A stretch of DNA of 64,000 bases from Galaxea fascicularis (lineage: Eukaryota; Cnidaria; Anthozoa; Scleractinia; Euphylliidae): positions 4,761,853 to 4,825,852 of the forward strand of contig OX419341.1 of assembly GCA_948470475.1 (NCBI GenBank). The letters are read 5' to 3'. The number at the start of each line of letters is the position of its first letter. The stretch's first letter is position 1. The position numbers and the translations under genes are program-made. The notes under the pieces are model-generated. The model made no database searches, was not told where the DNA came from, and worked only from the letters and a program-made list of their open reading frames with translations. Positions 41,401 to 52,347 of this stretch are shown here, in pieces.

Positions 41401-44400
41401 TGATCTCAGGTCATTTTTGATTGAACCTAGGTCAAAATGAAATTCCTTTGTCTCCTAACCCTGATTATTCATAAGAAGACAAAGGAATTTCATTTTGACC
41501 TAGGTTCAATCAAAAATGACCTGAGATCAAATTTAACCCGTAATATATAAGCTCTGCACCTCTGATGACACATAAGGGGAGCTACAAGATGAAAGGGATC
41601 TGCAAAAATGAGTGTGATTGCAGATTCTTTTGCATTGTCAATATGCTGTAATTGTTTTCTGTCAAAGTAACCAGGGATATAACTCAAACTGTTTTGTATT
41701 TCTTACTCTTTGATAACAAGAACATCACCATGATGAATAGTTAATTGTACTCAAATGAAGAATGATCGTCACAGTTGTGATCGCAACTTTTACAATTGCG
41801 TCAAGAAGCCTGGAGAAAAATCCAGGACTTCAAATAAAAAATGTGTGCATGATTTAGATTACCATGTTAAAACTTTAATATAGCCAGTATTTAACAAAGT
41901 TAAAGTCCACTTTACATTCTTAATATGCCTTGACTCACTTGTAAACGTATAGATCACAAATGCTTTGATTATCTTCAACGGTTTTGTCAAGGGATGTGGC
42001 ACACAGTCAAAGGGCTTATTTGGAGGAGCTGATTTATCAAAAATGGAATCAAGAGAGGACATAAAAGTCATTGGTCTCTATAATTAAGTTAAGCTAGCAA
42101 TAATAAATAGTTATAAATTCTTCATGACATGTAATTTACTGTTTTCGTGGTCACAGATAAATGCCATGGCAAACAAAGCTGCGGGAAAAGGATACGAGAG
42201 CACAGATTTTTATGAAAATGTCAAGTTCCAGTTTGTGGGAATTGAAAATATCCATGTGATGAGACAGAGTCTGCAGAAGATGATTGAATGTAAGACTAGT
42301 ATAATCTCACACACACACACACAAAAAAAACCCCGCACAAAACAGGACACAGTAACATAATTTACACTACAAAGTGGCAAGGAGACCGAAAAGAAACTAT
42401 AGTGCTTATGCGGGATTTGGCATCCTTAGTTTGTGACCCAAGTTAACAGTCGAGAGTAAAATTTGCAAGTGGGAAGTTCTTGTTACACATAGATGTCTAG
42501 ATGTTTACGATCACTTCTCTTTGTTGAAATGCAACAAGTGAGTGATGCCAGGGGTGTGTAGTTACAGTGGATATTGTCCAGTAAGGAGAGAATTACAGAC
42601 AGAGTTACAGTGACAGGAAGACCACAACACTACTGTATGGAGGGAAACTTGGGGGAAGGAAAAGTCAGGCAATTTCAGATTTTAAGTGTATGTATACTAG
42701 AGATATATCAGTTTTTTTAGGGTGATAGTTATTATAAGAATAGGTGGTAATTTCAGGGATTTCCTTTTCAAACAGAGTTGAAGTAGAAGAGAGGAGAATA
42801 GGTGGAGAAATCATGAAAAAAAATATTGGGTTTTCACATACATTTTTTTTGGCCAGAGTTACAGGCAGCCAAAATTGCTGATTGCCTGCATAAAAGGAGA
42901 ACCCTGAACTTTCAAGCATACAGCTTACAAATGAAATGCTTGTTGCAGTCTGCTACCTTTCTCTTTGCTTATTGGTAGAAGGTGGAGCAAACATTACCAA
43001 TAATTTTATTCTCGCTTGGAAAGCAAAGTTCAACTCAAACTAGTGACATAAGAGTGCAGGTACACTGTATGTCATTTGTCTTTATTCATGGCAAACATTT
43101 TGGCCACCTGAGGCTGAAAGGGTTTACCATGACTTAAATTTATTTACCAGTGGTCTGTGAGACTCCTGAATTAACAGCAAAATCTCTAGCAAGTGGACTG
43201 GACAGTAGTGGCTGGATGAAACACATCAAGACCGTCTTGGATACGTCAGTGTTTATTGCTAAGGTAATGGGTAATTTTGAAGACTGAAAAACTTTCTCAC
43301 TCTTTAGAGTTTGTTATTTTTGTTAGCCTATTTCTCAATTGAATTGATCTGTCAGTAGCTTGTTGATTACTTGTTGGTTGACTGTCGGCGGACAGTCAGT
43401 CGGGAGCTTTTCTCAAAAAATACTGGGTAATGAATGTGTGTGATAAGGCATTGCATCTTACAGTTACCCTGGCGCTTACTCTTGTCATTCTGGGCAGCAC
43501 ACAAGATCTCTGCACTATACAGTGTACTCTGCTTTAAACTTGCCTAAGGATACTGTAAGTGATGTTTGAAATTATGAGACTCTGGTTTCACAGAAAATTG
43601 TGATGCCAATGTTCACTTTACTGTACATATCTGATTCAAATTTTGTCTATGAATCTGAAAATGAATTCTTTTTGTCCAGTTATATGTACCTTCGTACTAG
43701 TGGTATTTGTGAATAGTTCAGAGATAGGCATTCTTAATACCAGTAACGTGAAGCATGGAAAATTAAATGAATGGCGATGGATTTATGAGGATGAAAATTC
43801 TGCTCTTTTGAACAAAAGTCCAGACAGTGAATATGGATCCTTGCCCAAATACTTGGCTCTCCAACAATACACCAGCTTATTTTTCATGTGACTGTGAATA
43901 ACCGTTATCATATGATCCGTACGGCTCCGCGCGCGCTTTCATTCCAAAACTATTGAGAAAATCCCCGTATGAGGGCCGTACGCATTACTCGTTTTCTCAG
44001 TCCGTACTGTAAGTTACGGATCCTCGCTTTTTCCAGTTCATTTATGGCCCACACGTTTCGCGCTTGGGCCATAAGCGAACAGGAAAAAAACTCGTTCCGT
44101 AACTTACAATACGGACCTCAAACTCTGTTTGTAATAATCTTGGTTTGAATGCAAATTAACAACAGTGGCATCAGCTTACCTTGCCTCACATACTCTGTTT
44201 GGGGACACAGTAAGTGCTCTTATTTAAGAAATCAATTTATAATTAAGGATGTATATTCAGATGGTTTAAATTTATTTTTACCAAACATGTAGGCTGTTGT
44301 TGAGGAACAGGTTAGTGTTGTAGTTCACTGTAGTGATGGATGGGACAGAACAGCACAGACATGTTCACTTGCAAGCATCATGTTGGATCCCTACTACAGG

Positions 44401-47400
44401 ACAATCCATGGCTTCCAGGTAATTTCAGTAGTTAAATGCTGAAACAGTGAAACAGGTTTGTTTTGTGGGTTGTATTTGTGACAATTTTCGCTATGAAGGA
44501 CCCAAATTTGAATTATAAGATTCCAAAATCATGTGGTATTTTCAACCTCAACTTTGGCCGACAATATTATTGAAAGAAAGCCAACACAACATTGCTTCTT
44601 TTGTCCAGTTTTTATGGGATTGGATTTTTAGGTCATATTAGTCAAGTGGTTATCTTGAAGAAACAAATTTTGGAAGCCCAACTGAGATATGTCCAGAAAT
44701 GCCCGCTAAATGAGATTCATGCTCTGTATGATAGACATCACAAAGTGTCTCCTAGCCCTAATCCTCACCATAAAGCAGGCAATTCTGTCAAACATGAAGA
44801 CATATGGAAATTACAATTAATTGTCTGTAATATGAAGTACCCAAAGTCCCAGTTAGGTGCATTTCTGGACATAAGTGGGCAGGTGGGTAGCCCGTTGGCA
44901 ATTTTCAAACTTCGAAAGAGTGAAGGCAACTGAATGCGGGATCCCCAAAGACAAATTCTGCTAACGTAAGGGAGGAAGATTTAAACTGGGATTCTCTGTT
45001 TACTGAGAGCATGTTCACTGAACCTATCTTAATTCAGGGGCACACAGGGACAAGTTTCGGAAGATATCTGTTCGGTGAAAGGTAGTTAGGTTTTCGCCTT
45101 AGGTTTTCGGCGTCGATCAAAGAGTGCGCTCAGATTTTCGTAACCGAAACTTGGCCTAAGAGATTCACGATGGGGAAATAATAGCCCCTGACGTTTTCGG
45201 AAGGGTCATATTTGCTTTTTTTGGCAGTTAAAAACGTCATAGAAAATTGTTAAAAGGTTCATTTCAGTTAGCAATTTCACAAAGGAAGCCTTTTGTTCTC
45301 TACAATTTTCGTGCAATTAAAAATTTCAGCGAAGGAATCCGAACAGATCGAATTCTTCTAGCTAACGAAAATATCATTTTAAACAGACTTCAAACACCAT
45401 AAAGTACTTAAAAATGCCTTTCTGCAGCTTTGGGTTGGTTTGGCCCACTGAGTGCGCCGGTTAATTGAACCTCCTGATCTCTGTGTGGACAGTTTTTACA
45501 TGCAAAATGATTGCCCTCCTAGGTGTTGATAGAGAAAGAATGGCTTGCGTTTGGACACAAGTTCACTGACAGGTTTGAAAGTTTCTGAATGTCAACTGAA
45601 CCTAGTATTTATCATATGTTATTTGTTATATTTAGTTTATCATCAACATAGTGTTGTGATCAAGTTATGTGAGTTCTTCTGGTAGCTGCCATCAGAAATA
45701 CCGGCCTGCCATGATAGTGGTACGCCTCTCAAGCCGTGAAACGAAAAAATATACAAAAATAAAAATAAAACTCAAAACACTCACCATTTAAATCGTGTGC
45801 ATAACTGGCAAATTTGAACTTTGCGCAACTACAAAACTGTCGTTAATTTTTCTTTTTGTTCTTAAACCATTTTGGATAATAGACAAGTTTAGTACTATGT
45901 TTTAGATATTTATTGGAGAAGACTGAAAATCAAGCAATCTTAGTAAAATTTACAGTCATTTAATTCATAGCTTGCCTTTCTTGTCAGGTGTGGGTTTTTG
46001 CAATCCGATGGAAAGGAGACCTCACCAGTGTTTCTGCAGTTCTTAGAAGGGGTGTGGCAACTTCAGGAACAGTTCCCGTTTGCTTTTCAGTTCAATGAAA
46101 GGTTCCTTCTCACACTTCATGATCACTTGTATTCTTGCCAGGTACAAACCGCTTTTCGTAATACTGAAGTGAATAAACCATTTTAATAGTCTCCTGTGCA
46201 GCCGTTTTTGGATGTCACGCAACGCTGGTGACAGCGGCAAAAATGTCTCTTCAAGATACAGTACATAAAATCACGCCATTTTTACTGCATTACGATTAAT
46301 TCCAGCTCTTTTAACTTGTGTGGTGCGACTGCACCGAATAACAACTGGATCGGCACGAAGGGTGAAAATGTTACAGTTGAATGCTCCCGATCTCCATAAA
46401 ATCTTGGATTTGGCCAGTTTAGCCAATATTCCCTTGAAAGAGACTCTGGTTTGAAAAGAAAAATCGAGGCTGGCATCTAATTGTTAAATCTCGAGCTCAT
46501 ATTCAACTTTTCAAGTATCACTCTTTCTAGTACACGGAAATAGAACATTGTTTGGTGTTATTAACAGCTTTCCATAAACTCGGATAAATGTATTCCGAGT
46601 TATCCCGACAGGAGTCGAACCCATGACCTGCCAATTACGGATACTCTGCCACTGGGTTACAGGGGACCCATGGGAGCTTTGTTGTGACGAACATCCTGCC
46701 TACTGTTAGTAGCTAAGGTGTCTGATTTCCGTTCTTATTCCGTTGCTGTGCGCTTTTTCATTTTTTCAGTTTGGAACTTTCCTTGGAAATTGCGAAAGGG
46801 AACGTAAAGAGCACAGGTCAGTGTTGACGAATGAAGAATAAAGAGAATAAAGAGCGAGTAACGATGTAACAACTGAAAATGTGGCGACGTATCATATAAT
46901 TTGACAGCATTAACAACGTTAACTTGAATCACACTCTGCAATTATTAATGATGGTAATGGTGTAATATGCTACATGTATATGTATGTATATGCTACGGTT
47001 GGCTCAGTTGGTAGAGTGCCGGACTACCGTGCGGGAGGTCGTGGGTTCAAAGCCCCGGCCGGACCAACACTCAGGGTCTTTAAATAACTGAGGAGAAAGT
47101 GCTTCCTTTGCAATGACATCTACAAATGGTTAGACTTTCTAGTCTTCTCGGATAAGGACGATAAGCCGGAGGTCCCGTCTCACAACTCTTCACAATTAAC
47201 ACTCTGTGGGACGTTAAAGAACCACTAGGGACGTAACGAACCCTGGCTGTGACCACCCCTAGTGCTGACCTTGTAGAGGGCCACAAGTTTACTAGTTGCT
47301 TCAACTATTCCGTGCCACCCTCTTTAAATAAAGTGTGTTAACCCCTGGTTAGCCAGGTCGTTTATCTAAGCTTGAATCGCACACCTCGCGAACCCTTCGC

Positions 47401-50400
47401 GAGCCAGGCCGTTTATCGGTTTGAATAGCACACCTCGAGAATTGTTGGACAGGAAAATACTGTGGTCAACTGACAGGACACAAAGTTTGACGTCTTGGCT
47501 TAAATCATGAACTTGTGTGCAAAATATTACTTAGTCTGTATTTTTCTCCTCAGATTACCGGAGAAGACATTTTCGTTGTGGGGTTACATGTGGCAGAATA
47601 TTAGTGACTATGTTAATCCGCTGTACAGAGGTGGCGGGGACGAGTTGCTGTGGCCAAGTACCTCACCCCAGTCACTCAAGTAAGTGTACATGAAGCACAT
47701 AGAGGATTACCCTGCTTAAAGAAACAGACGTCAGCAGTTCAATGAACCAATCAGAATTTGAAGCGAATACATGCAACCAGTGCCAAGCGCGGGAAAATGC
47801 GCGCGGGTGCGGGCGCGGGCAGGACACGAGTGGTTTTGGCTTTGCTTCTAATTGGTTAAGAAAATGGCGCGAACTGTACTAACCAACCGGTGCCAAGCGC
47901 GGGAAAATGTGGCGCGGGCAGGTCACGATTAGTGTTGGCTTTTCCTCTCATTGGTTAAGAAAGTGGCGCGAACTGTGTTAACCAACCACAGGGAGAAGAA
48001 AACTGCTTTAAGAACTCGAGGACTCCAGATTTTTTCCTCATTATTCAAATATTCTTTAAGACGAGATTTCTTCAGACAAATTCATCATCTATCCATCGAG
48101 GCCATACTCGCTCATCTTACGCGACTCGTATTTTCATTCTTTTTTCCAGGTTTTGGCGTTCAATGTACAATCGATATGACAACGATGTTCACCCACGAGA
48201 AACAGTTTTGGACGCCCTCAGCAGTATCATAGATCATAATGATTCGTTACAGGATCACATTAAATTCCTTTCTTCTGTAAGTGCTTCTTGCAGTTCAACT
48301 AGATCCGTTTTTAATTCCGGTAACTGTTATTTACAGGAATTAAGCCAGTCCTGTAGAAGCTTAAGAGGTGAACAAGCTTGAGTGAGCGCCGAGCTCGTTT
48401 TTCATTTCTCGGTTTGTGAGTTTAACTCTCGCTCGTTTAGCCCTATCGATCTCTCTCAGCTATCGTGAAAGAGGCTGGTAGCATCCTAATACATGGGCTG
48501 TTTGACTTTTAATTCGATGCAAATTTGACGTCAGTTGGGGCAGGTTGCATTTTAATCCCAGAGCAAATAGCATAAATTGCGTTGAATGACTAATTATGAG
48601 CACGTGACTAATCTACTTTGGCTACCGTTAGCTGGGACGGGTAACAGGCTCATCCAAGGGCAGGGTAAACCCCGCCATTAAAATGCTAGAAAACCGCATC
48701 AAGGACAACCCTTCACCCCATTAATGACGTACTAACTGGGCCTGGACTTCTAAACTGGATCACTGACGGAACGGGATCACAGAGGTCGTTGTCGTTTAAA
48801 ACTTGGGGTCATATTCATTTAAGTGCATCCAACATAGTAATTATCCTTATTAAGTTATTTTTCATTTTGGCAAAATGACAAACTCCAGAGCGATATATAT
48901 TTTAGCTCTTTTGTTGATATTTTGCCCATTTCATTATTAACTTAATTTTACGAGTGAGTGGCAACGGGTCACAAACATTTTACTAGTAAGAGCTAACTAC
49001 GTTTTACTTTAACAGCGCATCTCAATGACGAAAGCTCTGTGTAGTACCACTACCAAAGATTGCGACTACAGTACTGACGCTGGAGACAGAAACTCAATAG
49101 AAATGAAATGTCTTAACTCGAAATGTGAATCATCTGGTGACTCGTCAAGCTATTCGACCTCGCTTGAGAATTCAATCAGTGATATGGGACTCAACTCAAA
49201 ACAGCCCGACTCACTTCTCGATGATCACGACACTATGTCGTCTTCGTCACCAAGCGTTTGTGCTAGCGAAGCGAGCTATTCTAGTCAGGATAGCGGATTA
49301 GGAGGGACTGTACCCGCTGACTTGCAGCTTACATTGAAGCGGCAGGGTCTTAGTGTCGAAGATTTGCTGCAGTCTGCGCCACCGTTTGCCGTGGAATGGA
49401 AGTCTGTTCGGGATGTGTTTCAGTGTTTGACCTGTGCAGCTCCAATTGATTTCCTCAGTCGGAAGGTAAGAGCTTGGAAAATATCTATTACGGTGCGACG
49501 CGCCTTACTGCAGCCACCCAACAAACATTTTTACAAGTTAGACACTGATCAAGGTACACGAATTTGATTGACAGACACGCCTCCGTAGAAAGTTTCAACA
49601 CAGAACAGCCAAATGGAGGCGTGTCTGTCAATCAAATTCTCGTACCCTAATTGGCTAACATGATTGGCTAAAAATGTTTGTTTGGTGGCCACGGTAAGGC
49701 GCGTCGCACTGTTAAGTGCCTATAACCCCAAACATTTTTTTCGCTAAAATGAGTCTTTGCACCTGTTCGAAACGCATTGCGGCACTTTTCCCTTGACTTT
49801 TTATAGGCTTTAAAAACTGAGCATCATTAGTTTCACGACCGAGTCAGAAGGGGGCGTGGGTCTATTCCTGATTTGACGTCACAAACTGATTTGCATAGCA
49901 TTAACTCTTTGCAAACATGCATGAATAGTGGTGGTGGATATTTACCGAGCCGCGAATAATTGTTTTAGTATATACCACGCAATCTGAATAACTAGCGTTC
50001 ATTCATATAATTTCCTCTTTGGAAACCGAAACCCGAGGCCGCTTTGTTTCCCGTCGGCTGCTCGAAGGTGAATAGTACTTTGCTAATCACCCCGACTTAA
50101 CCAATCAGAACGCGCGAAAAGCACTATTCGCTTGTGTGGTATATACTAAAGCGTGATAATAAAATGCACACAAAAGAATACAAAGGAAATAGTGTGTAGT
50201 AGTAGCTCTTTAGTTAGTAATGTTAGTATTACTCTAATTCCTCTTTCGCGGGTTAAGTAAAATGACTCTATAAACCAAGCAAGCTGCTTCCTTCATTTAG
50301 TCAGTTGTTGTTTTTTCTTTCTCAATAGTATCACTGTTGGAACTGCGGAGAAGTGTTCTGCAAACGATGCATCGATAAACAGTGTTCACTACCCGGGCAT

Positions 50401-50463
50401 TACTCCGACAATCGTGTTCCAGTTTGTAAGCAGTGTTTCAAAGTTCTCAAGAAATTTAAATGA
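35460..50463 (+). CDS. MTMR6: Myotubularin-related phosphatase, MTMR6/7/8 type, with FYVE finger
   Basis: Sixteen exons: 35460-35483, 36314-36430, 36630-36792, 38602-38759, 38829-38957, 40836-40970, 42157-42289, 43151-43263, 44293-44418, 45523-45572, 45988-46141, 46770-46816, 47554-47679, 48150-48276, 49016-49465 and 50329-50463. All are GT-AG and in phase; 2187 nt encode 728 aa. Residues 1 to about 100 form the PH-GRAM domain ([28 protein letters not shown]). The phosphatase follows ([14 protein letters not shown] strand, [32 protein letters not shown]). Its catalytic loop [11 protein letters not shown] places Cys337 and Arg343 in an intact CX5R, so it should remove the 3-phosphate of PI3P and PI(3,5)P2 on endosomes. 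Exon 15 encodes a Ser-rich linker and the first half of a zinc finger; exon 16 encodes the second half. The nearest human proteins by memory are MTMR6, 7 and 8, which lack a C-terminal FYVE. The symbol denotes the subfamily only. Confidence 0.93.
37014..37138. repeat. Foldback MITE in MTMR intron 3
   Basis: The left arm TTCCACACAGCCCCATACAT is mirrored by TTATGGGGCTGTGTGGAA, with inner TTAATTATACATGCAT / ATGCATGATTGTATAATTAA. The pair at 34427-34535 in NUP58 intron 1 has related ends. Confidence 0.7.
39127..39580. repeat. TA-flanked MITE in MTMR intron 5 (family 1)
   Basis: Ends TAGGGAGTTTAAGATTCTA and mirrored TAGAATCTTAAACTCCCTA, with arms well over 100 bp (ATAATCGCGAAAGAGTTACA on the right, its complement on the left). 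The central part (TTTGCCGTCCTCTGCAAAAC) matches the interior of 11242-11615. Confidence 0.8.
39696..40617. mobile_element. hAT-like non-autonomous element in MTMR intron 5
   Basis: The left end CAGTGCTTGAAATTA and the right end TAATTTCAAGCACTG are exact 15-bp inverted repeats with the CA(G)TG start typical of hAT elements. CATAAT flanks both sides (39690-39695, 40618-40623), a plausible partial target duplication. Internal GGTTGCCCG / GGTTGCC runs are inverted between the two ends. About 920 bp, no transposase frame. Confidence 0.7.
40876..41555. repeat. Tandem duplication of half an MTMR exon plus hairpin
   Basis: Unit 1 (about 40876-41213) holds the 3' part of exon 6, its donor and a hairpin. 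Unit 2 (about 41214-41555) repeats all three. The second exon piece (AGATGTCAAGAGGATGAGAG ... ACAAGGCCCAAG|GTATAATC) has no proper polypyrimidine acceptor. If spliced after exon 6 it would shift the frame into an early stop, so it is a pseudo-exon. Each unit's hairpin has arms TTTGATCTCAGGTCATTTTT...CAAAATGAAATTCCTTTGTC. Confidence 0.8.
43929..44125. repeat. Hairpin-rich repeat (family 3), copy 2
   Basis: Shares CTCAGTCCGTACTGTAAGTT, TATGGCCCACACGTTTCGCG with inverted GCTTGGGCCATA, and CGTAACTTACAATACGGACC with the repeat at 26820-27062. It lies in MTMR intron 8. Confidence 0.65.
44293..44418 (+). CDS. MTMR exon 9, catalytic CX5R loop
   Basis: Encodes residues 325-366: [20 protein letters not shown], then [13 protein letters not shown]. 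The nucleophile Cys337, the substrate-binding Asp/Trp of the loop and the invariant Arg343 are all present, which separates this protein from catalytically dead myotubularins such as MTMR9. Confidence 0.93.
46601..46668 (-). repeat. tRNA-derived SINE head
   Basis: On the minus strand, TAACCCAGTGGCAG (A-box position) and GGGTTCGACTC (B box) are spaced about 35 bp apart, as in a tRNA, with partial acceptor pairing. A true tRNA is less likely because the arms do not pair cleanly by eye. It lies in MTMR intron 11. Confidence 0.5.
46994..47340 (+). repeat. Full-length tRNA-derived SINE
   Basis: A box TGGCTCAGTTGG (47000-47011) and B box GGTTCAAAGCC (47044-47054) head a roughly 350-bp unit. The body (ACTCAGGGTCTTTAAATAAC ...) is unrelated to tRNA, and the 3' end has the short repeat TTTAAATAAAGTGTGTTA. 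It lies in MTMR intron 12. Confidence 0.75.
47765..47990. repeat. Imperfect tandem repeat, GC-rich, two units
   Basis: Two units of about 110 bp each read GTGCCAAGCGCGGGAAAATG, GCGCGGGCAGG(A/T)CACGA, TTGGTTAAGAAA(A/G)TGGCGCG, AACTGT. They lie in MTMR intron 13 and stand out from the AT-rich surroundings. Confidence 0.7.
49016..50463 (+). CDS. MTMR exons 15-16, Ser-rich linker and FYVE-type finger
   Basis: Exon 15 (49016-49465) carries a long Ser/Thr/Asp-rich linker ([20 protein letters not shown]), then [20 protein letters not shown]. Exon 16 (50329-50463) continues [14 protein letters not shown] and [10 protein letters not shown]. Eight cysteines (671, 674, 687, 690, 695, 698, 717, 720) give the FYVE zinc pattern. 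The PI3P pocket is atypical: SRKYHCW replaces R(R/K)HHCR, and RVPVC replaces RVC. The intron between them splits the finger between its second and third Cys. Confidence 0.85.
49492..49710. repeat. Long foldback next to MTMR exon 15 donor
   Basis: Outer arms GGTGCGACGCGCCTTAC and GTAAGGCGCGTCGCAC. Inner arms ACGAATTTGATTGACAGACA then CGCCTCC, and GGAGGCG then TGTCTGTCAATCAAATT. The element starts about 25 bp after the exon 15 splice donor at 49466. Confidence 0.75.
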
Positions 50464-51228
50464 TGTGGCGACAACAAAACGGACGCACTGAGTTCCACAA
50501 AGAATTGCTCAGTCATTTTAATATAATAGGCATGAATCTCAAGATGAATTTTTATATAAATCAGGGAATGTTGTACAGTAGATTTTTAAAAAGGTACCTA
50601 GAAATTAATATCGAGATAATGGCCAGGTCAACAACAAGATTTGAAATCAGGCACGTGTTTCTCGAAACTCCCGAAAACGCTGAGCGCGCGAAAAATCTAT
50701 TATAAGTGGACTAGGTTCCTTACCACAAATTTGAGTAAATTAACTTTTAGTAACGTTTTGAGAAAGCGTGCCATAAAATAGAAATGCACTGGGCTTGTTT
50801 GTCCAAACAGCCACCATCAATTCACGTTTACCGGGGTTTTCAGAAAGGCGTTTTAGAGAAGATTAACCATTAACTACCAAGATGTTATTATTAATTCTCC
50901 TCTCTAGCTGCTATAAAGTTCCTTGAACATTAGTTAAGAGAATTTAGAGTTATATCAAGATAACACCCTCTGGCTGATAAATTTGTTTATTCTCATTACC
51001 TGTCTGCTGGACAACGTGTTGATATTTTAAGGAGAAGTTACATACTTATCACTTCTCTGTGGTAAATGGTTTAACGCAAATCGCAGCGCATCTTCATCAG
51101 CTTTCAATGCTAACGGGTCTTAGTGACAAAACGTACCGTGGTGGCTGTTATTATCAGTTCTAGAGAGGTATTATGATTGTATGCTAGTTGCTTGGCAACG
51201 AGCGAAAGGACAACTGAAAAGAAATCAG

Positions 51229-51316
51229 AGTCCCAGGTAGGAATCGAACCTACAACCTCCGTAACACCGGTCGAACGGTTATTATTATTATATTCGGTTG
51301 CCAGCCAAGCCACAAG
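51229..51316 (-). repeat. tRNA-derived SINE head with ATT expansion
   Basis: On the minus strand, TGGCTTGGCTGG (A-box side) and GTAGGTTCGATTCCTACC (T arm with B box) are separated by an AATAATAATAAT stretch where the D/anticodon region would be. The T arm pairs perfectly; the rest is not a tRNA fold. Confidence 0.6.
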
Positions 51317-51561
51317 GACGTGACTGACTTTCGAACAAGCTGCCTTTCTTCTGTGAAAATCGAATTGCTTTCTGAGGTAATTAGAAATTTGTATGCGATA
51401 CCTTGTTTTCTATCTATGACACCTTCTCGGTTTATTCTTTGTCAAACGACGGTTGCGTCAAAGATACGGCATCGGCCCATATTCACCCAAAATGTATTGC
51501 GCGGCCCGCTAACTTTCGCAGAAAGTCAAATAGACATATATATATGAAGTACATGATGATG

Positions 51562-51875
51562 AATAGACCTTTTTACCGGTACGGCGGCCATCTTGAATTC
51601 TATTGTTTTGACGGAGAAATTATGGGCTGTCGAGGGGGGAATCTCTGGAAAATTTATCGTATACACAGCTTTCAGGATAAATTTTTACTGCTTGTCTCTC
51701 ATATTCCATAACAAATATTACAAGCGTTACATCTTACTCCTATAGTTAGCGAAAAATTATTGTTCAAAGTTATCACGTCACGGTATTCTTTATAATTAGT
51801 TCTCATCTGCCCCCTGGGTATCCCATAATTTCCTCGGAATTCAAGATGGCCGCCGTATCGGTAAAAAGGTCTATT
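51562..51875. repeat. MITE with AATAGACCTTTTTACC ends
   Basis: The left end AATAGACCTTTTTACCGGTA continues into CGGCGGCCATCTTGAATTC; the right end is its mirror image with one or two changes (GAATTCAAGATGGCCGCCGT...). Length is about 314 bp, non-coding. Confidence 0.8.
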
Positions 51876-51964
51876 GTCGCATCAGGTGGTTGGTTGAAAC
51901 AGAAAATCTGCATGTTTTAAAAACCCCTTATACACAGGCTGCAAAGTTGGCACGACACTGCTAA

Positions 51965-52347
51965 GACCCCGTCTACACTAACGCGTTTTCGAAAACCTCC
52001 GGTTTTTGCTCCTTGAAAACCCATAAAAGTATTTACGTCCACATTAGCGTTTTCACAGCGTTTTCCACAGTCCACACAAGACCACTGAAAACGGATAAAA
52101 ACATCCGTTTTCGTCACCAGTCTTTGCATGACCGCAGTTTCTCTGCACTACGTATGCTTGGACTGTAAAAGCTATTCCCGCCGAGACATGCAAATGAGCA
52201 GTGACGTAAGTTTTCGAAAACCTCCGTTTTCACCTGTCCGCACTAATACGCGGAACCTCCGTTTTTCGACCGTGTTAGTGTGGACGGAAGGCTAAAATGG
52301 ATAAAACAGTATGCGTTTTCATACGAAAACACAGTGTGTATGGGGCC
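51965..52347. repeat. Foldback element with CCCCGTCTACACTAACGCG end
   Basis: The left end CCCCGTCTACACTAACGCG then TTTTCGAAAACCTCCG is partly mirrored at the right (CGAAAACACAGTGTGTATGGGG). Several inner TTTTCGAAAACCTCCGTTTT repeats occur in both orientations. Confidence 0.6.

Noticed and set aside
43643..44933. Open frames inside MTMR introns 8 and 9 (82 and 113 codons)
   Set aside because: They break no splice junction of the MTMR model, start at non-ATG or poor contexts and show no recognisable family.
46994..47067. tRNA gene
   Set aside because: A and B boxes are good, but the acceptor and anticodon arms pair poorly by eye and the unit continues as a SINE body.
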